Under the pieces are notes generated by a model. It was not told the origin of the DNA. It did no database searches and saw only the letters and a program-made list of their open reading frames with translations. Shown here in pieces: positions 36,879-43,617 of a DNA stretch of 64,000 nt. The DNA is from Novipirellula sp052161655 (GTDB taxonomy: Bacteria > Planctomycetota > Planctomycetia > Pirellulales > Pirellulaceae). Numbering within the stretch: the first letter of the stretch is position 1; each line of letters begins with the position of its first letter. The stretch spans positions 7,130,001 to 7,194,000 of the forward strand of contig NZ_CP197418.1 of assembly GCF_052161655.1 (NCBI RefSeq). The letters run 5' to 3'. Both the position numbers and the translations under genes were made by a program.

Positions 36879-38390
36879 ATGACTAACATCGAAAACCGAC
36901 GCAAATTTTTAAAAGCTGGCGGCATCGCCGCCGCCGTTGGGCTAGCAGGGAACGCGATCGCACAGGAACCAGGCAAGACACCAAGCCTTCCCAACGATCC
37001 CGATGCACCGGCGCCGATCGGCAATTCGTCTACCACACCGGATATCCCCGCTGGCTCTGAGGTGCAGGCGGAGATGGACGGCTTCAGCCGGTTTAAACCG
37101 AGCCGCGGGAACGATCCGGAATCGCCGTTCTATTTGGGTAAGAAGATGCCGGGATTCCGACCAGCGTCGGCGGGCCATGCACCTTTTGAAGCTCCGGATC
37201 TGCAGAAACTGCCCTGGAAAATGGTGAACGGTGCCAAAGAGTTTCATCTTGTCCCGATGCCCGTCGAGCGTGAGTTCCTGCCCGGCTACAAGATGAATGT
37301 CTACGGCTACAACGGCAGCATGCCGGGACCCACGATCGAAGTGAACCAAGGAGATCGCGTTCGTATTATCGTTACCAACGAACTCCCCGAAGACACCTTT
37401 ACGCACTGGCACGGCTTTGAAATGCCGGTGCAGTACGATGGCGCAGCGACGTTGACGCAGAATCCCATCAAACCGGGTAAGTCGATGGTCTACGAATTTG
37501 ATATCCACGAAGAGGGTACGTTCTTCTATCATTCGCACGTCGCGATGCAGGAAGCGTTTGGCAGCGTCGGCTGGTTCATCGTGCATCCCAAAAAAGTCTA
37601 CGATCCGCCCGTTGATCGTGACTTCGGTTTGATCTTCCAGAATTTCTTCATCGAACCCACTCAGACGGTCTCAGATAGCTGGCGGATGGACTGGAACTGG
37701 CACACGATTAACGGACGTAGCGGTCCGTACACGACACCTCTAGTCTGCAAGCACGGTGAACGAGTGCGGGTGCGTCTGCTGAACTTTGCCCCGATGCAGC
37801 ATCACCCCATCCACATGCACGGCCACACCTATTGGGAAACCGGACACGAAGGGGCGCGTACACCGAGCAGTGCCTGGGTACCTCGCAACAACTCACTTGT
37901 CGGCGTCGCACAAGCGACGAATTTTGAGTTCATCGCGAACAATCCTGGCGATTGGATCTTCCACTGTCATATGGTCCATCACATGATGAACCATATGACT
38001 CGGCAGGTCGGCCCTCGCATTCGCAAAGACGTTAGTGTAGATCGCTACTTGCAAAACACGTCCACTCGTCCCACCGTGGACTTCACTCGCAATGATCCTG
38101 GTTTTGATACCCCTGGGTATCCCCAGAAAATGCTGGGGATGGAACGTTCCGAGTCACAGATGAAAGCGATTTGGAGTCGCCGCGAGGTCAAAGGAATGCG
38201 TGCCAATTACGCGATGGCGGTGAAGGGGTTGATGACGGTGATGCGAGTGTTGCCGGACGATCTGTACCAGATGGTGATGGAGAGCAACGAACCGGTGGAA
38301 AAAGGGGCCGTCTTCGCGGAGATTGTTCGTCGATTCGGTGATCCAGAACGATACGAAGCGGCCCCTAAGATGATGGGCATGGACATGTAG
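36879..38390 (+). CDS. Periplasmic multicopper oxidase (Tat-exported)
   Basis: The start at 36879 (MTNIENRRKFLKAGG) gives a 503-residue protein with a twin-arginine signal (NRRKFLKAGGIAAAVGLAG). All four copper motifs are present: HWHG (H176), HSH (H218), HPIHMHGH (H309 onward) and HCHMVHHMMNHM (H362 onward, with the type 1 ligand). It should oxidise Cu+ to less toxic Cu2+ or oxidise organic substrates in the periplasm, like CueO/CopA-type oxidases. It is 127 bases downstream of the copper ATPase gene and probably cotranscribed. An upstream TTG at 36864 is less likely. Confidence 0.93.
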   Translation: MTNIENRRKFLKAGGIAAAVGLAGNAIAQEPGKTPSLPNDPDAPAPIGNSSTTPDIPAGSEVQAEMDGFSRFKPSRGNDPESPFYLGKKMPGFRPASAGHAPFEAPDLQKLPWKMVNGAKEFHLVPMPVEREFLPGYKMNVYGYNGSMPGPTIEVNQGDRVRIIVTNELPEDTFTHWHGFEMPVQYDGAATLTQNPIKPGKSMVYEFDIHEEGTFFYHSHVAMQEAFGSVGWFIVHPKKVYDPPVDRDFGLIFQNFFIEPTQTVSDSWRMDWNWHTINGRSGPYTTPLVCKHGERVRVRLLNFAPMQHHPIHMHGHTYWETGHEGARTPSSAWVPRNNSLVGVAQATNFEFIANNPGDWIFHCHMVHHMMNHMTRQVGPRIRKDVSVDRYLQNTSTRPTVDFTRNDPGFDTPGYPQKMLGMERSESQMKAIWSRREVKGMRANYAMAVKGLMTVMRVLPDDLYQMVMESNEPVEKGAVFAEIVRRFGDPERYEAAPKMMGMDM

Positions 38391-38396
38391 AGCGGC

Positions 38397-39863
38397 TTAC
38401 CTTGGTTTTGGAACCGCCGAAATATGTCCTGGAGGCTGAGGTCCGGTCGGTGCCATCAAGCCGCCGTGCAGCAAGTAGCCGGCGATCAATGTCTCGTTGG
38501 TCCGCCAGTTGATCAGATGATCGATATACTGGGCACGCATTTGGTAGTACTTGACTTGGCTTTCAAGTACCTGCGGCCAATCGACTCTGTCCTCTTTATA
38601 CGCATCGAGTAGAACTTCGTATGCCATTCTCGATTCGGGCACGATGACGTCTTGATAGCTGCGAACGTTTTGAATCGCCATCAAGTAGGCTTGGTAAACC
38701 CTGGCCAGATCACGCTGTAGTATCAATTCAATGCGGTTGATTTCGGCTTGTTGACGAACGACATCCGATTCTGCTTGTCGGATGGTGCCTTGGTTCCAAT
38801 CATACAGAGGAACTTCGATCGCCAAGCTAGTGTTATGCGTGTTCTCTTTTGCCTCAAAGTTTCGTCCGTAGCCGTAACTCACGACCAAGTCGGGAATCGG
38901 TTCCACGGTTTCTCGCTTGACCTTGATCTCATCCGCTTGCAGCTTCGCACGTGCGGCCAGTATTTGAGGGCTTTCGCTCAGTAGGCGATCTAACGCAATA
39001 TCAAACTCGATCGGGTTAACTTGACCATCGAGGGTGCCGACCAAAGAAGCCGGTTGCATCCGAGTTCCGGCGATCGAGATCAACTCCCACCAACTTTGAC
39101 GATAGTTGTTCTGAGCCATCATCAGGTCGAGACGAGATTTCTGCAGTAGCACGTTGGCGTCATGCATTGCGGCCCGCGTCGCTTGGCCGACATTGTAAAG
39201 CTCGCGGGACGTCACGACGGCATCTTCCGCATTCTTCAAAATATCTTCATGAATTTGGACCAATTCTTGACGGCCCAGTGCCATCCAGAAATGGATGCGA
39301 AGATCGTTCAGAACTTGATACTCTTGTTCAAGAGCACGCCATTGCGACGCCCGCGTTAGTTGCAGGAACTTGGCTCGGCTGAGTTGCAATTTCCGTCCGG
39401 TGACGATCCGTTGCGAAAACTCCGCTCCCTGCCATTCACCGGCCGTGCCATCAAGGCCCCATTGTTCGCCGACGTACCTGACGGTCGGATTGGGGACCAA
39501 ACCGGCCTGAATTGCTTTGCCCAATTCGCCCTGAATTTGGGCCTGGGCTTGAGTCAGTGTTGGGTTTTGGCGGCAGGCCATCGCTTCCAGAGTTTGAAGC
39601 GTCAATGCCGTTTCTTCGCTGCCAATCATGCCCTGGACCAAAGACTCAGGAACAGGCGGGACCGGTGGCGGCTCGATAAATTTAGCACCAACGCGAGGCC
39701 GCAGTGCCTTGGGCGATGGGCCAGGCATCGGGTTGTGGGCATCGGGCCCATGACGCTCGACCTGCTGAGAATCAGTGATGGGTTGCTGGGCGACGACCGA
39801 CGTTGTCGCGAGCAGTAAGGATGTCGATGCGAGAATGCGACCGGCGCGTCGTAAGGCGTGCAT
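38397..39863 (-). CDS. TolC-family outer membrane efflux protein
   Basis: The 488-residue protein has a signal peptide (ILASTSLLLATTSVVAQQ) and two OEP repeats made of long coiled-coil helices (for example QNPTLTQAQAQIQGELGKAI, YQAYLMAIQNVRSYQDVIVP, DWPQVLESQVKYYQMRAQY). TolC-family trimers form the outer membrane channel for RND pumps, here probably for Cu/Ag export with one of the CusBA pairs. It ends 7 bases from the oxidase stop codon in convergent orientation, with no space for a separate terminator. Confidence 0.88.
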   Translation of the reverse strand: MHALRRAGRILASTSLLLATTSVVAQQPITDSQQVERHGPDAHNPMPGPSPKALRPRVGAKFIEPPPVPPVPESLVQGMIGSEETALTLQTLEAMACRQNPTLTQAQAQIQGELGKAIQAGLVPNPTVRYVGEQWGLDGTAGEWQGAEFSQRIVTGRKLQLSRAKFLQLTRASQWRALEQEYQVLNDLRIHFWMALGRQELVQIHEDILKNAEDAVVTSRELYNVGQATRAAMHDANVLLQKSRLDLMMAQNNYRQSWWELISIAGTRMQPASLVGTLDGQVNPIEFDIALDRLLSESPQILAARAKLQADEIKVKRETVEPIPDLVVSYGYGRNFEAKENTHNTSLAIEVPLYDWNQGTIRQAESDVVRQQAEINRIELILQRDLARVYQAYLMAIQNVRSYQDVIVPESRMAYEVLLDAYKEDRVDWPQVLESQVKYYQMRAQYIDHLINWRTNETLIAGYLLHGGLMAPTGPQPPGHISAVPKPR

Positions 39864-39964
39864 GATAAGATCCGTCTTTGTGCGTGAAGAACGGAGGCCA
39901 TTCCGTTCGCGGCATTCATTGCCGAACTAAAGTCAAGTCTGGTTACAGAACAAATTCCGCCCAG

Positions 39965-40426
39965 CTATTTGATCGCTTCGGTGATCGTCTTCTTGCGAGT
40001 GATCATGCGAAAGGCATGCTGGTACCAATGTTGGGTCAACCCGTCGTTGATGGCGGGGTAGAGCGGCAGCACCGGATCGTCATCGCAGGGATTGGTGCCG
40101 TAGTAGAGACGTTTGCTACAACTGCTGAAATCGGGACCGGTGCACGACAGACTGGGTCGCGGATTGCATCCGCCGCTCGCCATCGGCAGCGGCTCGAATA
40201 CAAACGGTCCACCGGTTGCGAGCGGCAAGATCCCACTGGGGTTGGTCACACTCGCTGGTTTGTCGGACATTTCCGGAGCGTCCAACGTCACGGGTTCAGG
40301 CAATCCCATTCGCCCTGATTCCATCCGCCCAATTTCGATCCCCCCTGTTTTTTGCGCTGAGGCATATGATCCGAAAAGTAAGACCGCGGAGCTGACCACG
40401 ACCCAGCGTGAAATAGTTGGAAGCAT
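39965..40426 (-). CDS. Secreted hypothetical protein with Cys in a conserved-looking tail
   Basis: The 153-residue protein has a signal peptide (VVVSSAVLLFGSYASAQ) and a mature part rich in Pro and Gly with four or five Cys (GGCNPRPSLSC, DFSSCSKRLYYGTNPC). No known domain. It lies 101 bases upstream of the TolC-type gene in the same direction, so they may be cotranscribed. Location within the metal island and the Cys suggest a periplasmic accessory, but this is inference. Confidence 0.6.
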   Translation of the reverse strand: MLPTISRWVVVSSAVLLFGSYASAQKTGGIEIGRMESGRMGLPEPVTLDAPEMSDKPASVTNPSGILPLATGGPFVFEPLPMASGGCNPRPSLSCTGPDFSSCSKRLYYGTNPCDDDPVLPLYPAINDGLTQHWYQHAFRMITRKKTITEAIK

Positions 40427-40574
40427 GATTGGATCTCCGTCCCTGAAGGTAATTGCGACATCTGTTTAGCTATCGCCATTACGGGGAAGGGGTATACAGC
40501 CATGTCGACGCGAGACCGAGAATTGGCTGTCGTTTGCGCCGGATCGTAACGGTTATGCCGTCGGATAGGAACAT

Positions 40575-40649
40575 TGAGAAAAAAGGCAGGGACGGCGTGG
40601 TTCTAAGTCGCGAACGAGCCGCAACGTTCGAAGACACCGCCCCCGCGTT
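40575..40649 (+). repeat. 75-bp direct repeat, copy A
   Basis: This copy is nearly identical to 41665-41741 in the same orientation, with only a few differences (around the AAGTC/GATTG positions and one extra T). It starts TGAGAA and ends CCCCCGCGTT, and lies just past the stop of the acetyltransferase gene. It could be a dispersed repeat or an insertion or duplication footprint. Confidence 0.85.
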
Positions 40650-40682
40650 TCTGTGGAATGACAGCACGCTCCTGCTGGGCAA

Positions 40683-41360
40683 TTAAACCGTCTCTTCGAT
40701 CATCTCAGTCTGTGGCTCACCCGCATAACGACCAATTTGAATTCCATTAGGAAGCGGTCGTGAGGGATACTTCGCCAACACAAAGTTACCAAGACCAAAC
40801 AACATGCTGCGGCCAATCTCCTGAAACCCCATCCGCCGGACGCTACGTAATGCACGGTGGTTGGATCCTTCGGTGGTGAGCATCAATCGTGTAAAACCTT
40901 CCACCTTTAGTCGACTCGACAACTCCGAAACCATTACTCCGTACAATCGCCGACCGCGATATTCCGGCCTGACAACGACACTAAAGACGTACGCCATTCC
41001 ATCGGGAAGACTAAGCGGCAACTGAGTCGCCAGATTTCCATCGTGATTGATCTCGCCCGGAATATTTCCCTTCGCCATCCAGATGGTCGAGACAAGCAGC
41101 TTGCCATCAAACACCGCGAACCCTCGTGCTAGATTTTTTTGAAGATAGCCAAGATGCTCTGGACCAAATTTCCTGGGATAGTCATTACGCAATGCAATGA
41201 GCTTCGCAGGCGACAGTTCAGTAAAGACCATCCCGCTGGGTAATTCGGTCACTGGCAGGTCGCTGATATCAGCGACAAAAAAGCAGCATATATTGGCAAT
41301 CGCGACGCGACGCATGACCCTGTAAGGGAGGTAAACAATCCGAGAAATGATACGCATCAT
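40683..41360 (-). CDS. GNAT-family acetyltransferase
   Basis: The 225-residue protein (start MMRIISRIVYL at 41360) has an N-terminal basic helix and a GNAT fold in its second half: VFSVVVRPEYRGRRLYGVMV with the R-x-x-G-R/x-x-G acetyl-CoA loop (RGRRLYG), then ALRSVRRMGFQEIG. The start overlaps the stop of the small lipoprotein gene upstream (ATGA), so they are coupled. The substrate is unknown. A longer start at 41381 is possible. The whole pair lies between two 75-bp direct repeats. Confidence 0.75.
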   Translation of the reverse strand: MMRIISRIVYLPYRVMRRVAIANICCFFVADISDLPVTELPSGMVFTELSPAKLIALRNDYPRKFGPEHLGYLQKNLARGFAVFDGKLLVSTIWMAKGNIPGEINHDGNLATQLPLSLPDGMAYVFSVVVRPEYRGRRLYGVMVSELSSRLKVEGFTRLMLTTEGSNHRALRSVRRMGFQEIGRSMLFGLGNFVLAKYPSRPLPNGIQIGRYAGEPQTEMIEETV

Positions 41361-41644
41361 TCGCAGCAACCGCTGGAGCAACTATCACTCGAACCCACGC
41401 TTGGTCGCGCTGCTGTGCGTGTATCAGCAACCGTATAACTTGCTGCTGTTTCATAGTCCTGAGCAAAGTCAACATCCGTTTCATATTGGATGTTTGAGAC
41501 CGCTTGAGCGACATAACTATCCATCGGCAATGGTTCTTGCTCGTTCGCGAGCCAAGGTAATCGCCCAGAAACACAGCCAGTGCTTGAGGCAAGAGAAAAA
41601 ATAATCATGATCATCATCGCGGTCTTTTTTGCATTCGTTTTCAT
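41357..41644 (-). CDS. Small predicted lipoprotein with Cys-rich tail
   Basis: From MKTNAKKTAMMIMII at 41644 this is a 95-residue protein with a lipobox (FSLASSTGC) and a short acidic mature part ending CSSGCCE, which could bind a metal. A second start at 41656 adds four residues; longer frames would translate the adjacent repeat and are unlikely. It overlaps the acetyltransferase gene by four bases. Function unknown. Confidence 0.6.
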   Translation of the reverse strand: MKTNAKKTAMMIMIIFSLASSTGCVSGRLPWLANEQEPLPMDSYVAQAVSNIQYETDVDFAQDYETAASYTVADTRTAARPSVGSSDSCSSGCCE

Positions 41645-41664
41645 TTCGACATCCATGTCTTTGA

Positions 41665-41741
41665 TGAGAATAAAAAGGCAGGGACGGCGTGGTTCTCGAT
41701 TGCGAACGAGCCGCAACGTTCGAAGACACCGCCCCCGCGTT
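41665..41741 (+). repeat. 75-bp direct repeat, copy B
   Basis: Near-identical to 40575-40649, same strand, about 1.09 kb apart. Together the two copies bracket exactly the lipoprotein and acetyltransferase pair. Copy B lies at the 5' edge of the lipoprotein gene and probably contributes to its promoter region. Confidence 0.85.
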
Positions 41742-41749
41742 ATTTAGTG

Positions 41750-41824
41750 GGGGAGTCTGGGAGTCTGGGAGTCTGGGAGTAAATCTCTCCCCTTCTCCCA
41801 GGCTCCCTCACTCCCAGACTCCCC
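41750..41824. repeat. GAGTCTGG octamer repeats with perfect 14-bp inverted repeat
   Basis: Three copies of GAGTCTGG plus GAGT (41753-41780) are followed by C-rich sequence; GGGGAGTCTGGGAG (41750-41763) is a perfect inverted match of CTCCCAGACTCCCC (41811-41824). It lies 10 bases after the stop of the YHS-like protein gene, so the hairpin could form at that mRNA's 3' end. No T-run follows. The same octamer recurs at 52708-52750. Confidence 0.85.
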
Positions 41825-41834
41825 AACTTTCTTC

Positions 41835-43223
41835 CTAGCGGAGCACAGGAGCTTGCACTCCTTGAGATTCCAAAACCGCCAACCACTTCGCTGGTTCGGC
41901 TGCAATTTTCTTGGCACAACCAGGGCAGCAGATGTAGATTGCTTTGCCAGCAGCATGAACTTTGAAAGGGCCTCCCATCGCATCGAGAGGTTCATCCATC
42001 ACGGGACAAATCTTTTGTGCGGCAATGAACGGGGCGTCGTCAGCACTGACTTTAAAGATGCCTTCGCGAACTTGTTCCGTGCCCGCAGGGACACTCCCTG
42101 CGGAGTTTCCGCCGTCAACCATTGCCAAATACTTGGCTGGATCCGCGGTCACTTTCTTGATGCAACCTTTGCAACACAAGAAGATGGGTTTGTCGCCGAC
42201 CAACACCTTGATCGGCGTTCCCATGCTGCCTAGCGGTTCGTCCATCACGGGACAATTCTTCTGCTGGGCAATCAACAGTGCATCGCCTTGCGTTGCCTCA
42301 GTGACGGAGATCTTCAAGTTCGAAGCACTTGTTCCCTCACTCCCAACTCCCGCACTCGCCTTTTGGTCTCCGTAGACCATCGCAAGGTATTTTGCAGGCT
42401 CGGCTTCGATTTTCTTGATACAGCCTTTGCAGCACAGATAGATCGGCTTGTCGCCGACCATCACTTTGATTGGAGTTCCCATGCCGCCCAGCGGCTCGTC
42501 CATCACGGGACAAACTTTCTGAGCAGCGATCGCAGCCGCGTCGGCGGCAGTCGAAGTACTTACTGTGATTTGTGGACGTCCCGCAGCGTACTTGGCGGGG
42601 TCAGCGTTGACGGCATTGACGCATCCACCGCAACACACGAATATTCGCTGTCCGTTGACATCGACGGCCACGGGGTCGCCCATGCTGCCAAGCGGTTTGC
42701 CACTGACAGGACAGATTTTCTGCCGCGCGATCGCGGCAGCGGCCAGTTGCATTTCGCTCGCGGGGACGGTCGCGACTTCGTTCAGGGCAATGGTTTGTCC
42801 TGGTGTCACCGAGACGCCGACCAGTTGAATGGCAACCTCGATTTGTCGGCCAGCGATTTGAGACAGATTGACCACTGCGGTCAGACCGCCCTTGCCATCA
42901 GGCAACAGGTCATAACGATATCGCTTAGCGTTTCCTTCGACTCGTAACGACGCCGCACCGCGTCCTTTGTTGACGGAGACCGGTTGGCCGCTTTTGTCAT
43001 AGACGAACATTTGGATCCCGCCTTGGGAAACGATGGTTTCCAATTGCACGCCACCGGCCTGTTTCAAGGAACCGCCATGCGGTCCCGCGACGCCCTGCGA
43101 ATTTCCAGCCGTAGCGGCTTGGCCTGGCATTGTGTGGCTGTGCCCAGCGTGATCGTGCTGGGCGTTGACCATCGTGGTCGTTGCGACGACAAACGCAGCG
43201 GTGAGTAAGATCTTGTAATTCAT
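41835..43223 (-). CDS. Secreted protein with four tandem YHS-like CCxGC metal-binding modules
   Basis: The 462-residue protein has a signal peptide (ILLTAAFVVATTTMVNA), a His-rich start (QHDHAGHSHTMPG), a beta-rich domain (about 45-145) and four repeats at about 166-215, 233-281, 320-368 and 400-450. Each reads roughly C-P-V-M-D-E-P-L-G-x-M-G-x-P-x-K-V, then VGDKPI-x-L, then CCKGC and EPAKYLA, so the spacing is C-x25-CC-x-G-C. This resembles the YHS/TRASH metal-binding fold with altered spacing. A periplasmic copper or silver sponge or chaperone is likely. The start at 43223 was chosen for the signal peptide; the frame to 43259 is not needed. Two other genes in the window encode one and two copies of the module. 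Confidence 0.82.
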   Translation of the reverse strand: MNYKILLTAAFVVATTTMVNAQHDHAGHSHTMPGQAATAGNSQGVAGPHGGSLKQAGGVQLETIVSQGGIQMFVYDKSGQPVSVNKGRGAASLRVEGNAKRYRYDLLPDGKGGLTAVVNLSQIAGRQIEVAIQLVGVSVTPGQTIALNEVATVPASEMQLAAAAIARQKICPVSGKPLGSMGDPVAVDVNGQRIFVCCGGCVNAVNADPAKYAAGRPQITVSTSTAADAAAIAAQKVCPVMDEPLGGMGTPIKVMVGDKPIYLCCKGCIKKIEAEPAKYLAMVYGDQKASAGVGSEGTSASNLKISVTEATQGDALLIAQQKNCPVMDEPLGSMGTPIKVLVGDKPIFLCCKGCIKKVTADPAKYLAMVDGGNSAGSVPAGTEQVREGIFKVSADDAPFIAAQKICPVMDEPLDAMGGPFKVHAAGKAIYICCPGCAKKIAAEPAKWLAVLESQGVQAPVLR

Positions 43224-43344
43224 ATTTAAGACTCCATAAAAGTATCGCGACCAATCCATTCGGCCGCTCGGTTCATCGATTGTGTGTTAGATGCAAGGTC
43301 GGTGCGATTTCTTCACCTTCCTGCAAAAAAAGTGTCGAGGATTT

Positions 43345-43617
43345 CCTCACTCCTCACTCCTCACTCCTCACTCCTCACTCCTCACTCCTCACTCCTCACT
43401 CCTCACTCCTCACTCCTCACTCCTCACTCCTCACTCCTCACTCCTCACTCCTCACTCCTCACTCCTCACTCCTCACTCCTCACTCCTCACTCCTCACTCC
43501 TCACTCCTCACTCCTCACTCCTCACTCCTCACTCCTCACTCCTCACTCCTCACTCCTCACTCCTCACTCCTCACTCCTCACTCCTCACTCCTCACTCCTC
43601 ACTCCTCACTCCTCACT
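43345..43617. repeat. 39 perfect tandem copies of the heptamer CCTCACT (AGTGAGG)
   Basis: The unit CCTCACT repeats without a single change for 273 bases, exactly 39 copies. On the minus strand it overlaps the last codons of cusA1, whose stop TGA is formed by the first repeats. It lies between that stop and the promoter region of the YHS-like gene at 43223. The rest of the 382-base gap has no gene. Because 7 is not a multiple of 3, changes in copy number would alter reading frames next to it. Confidence 0.97.

Noticed and set aside
43345..43617. CRISPR array
   Set aside because: The unit is 7 bases with no spacers; it is a simple tandem repeat.
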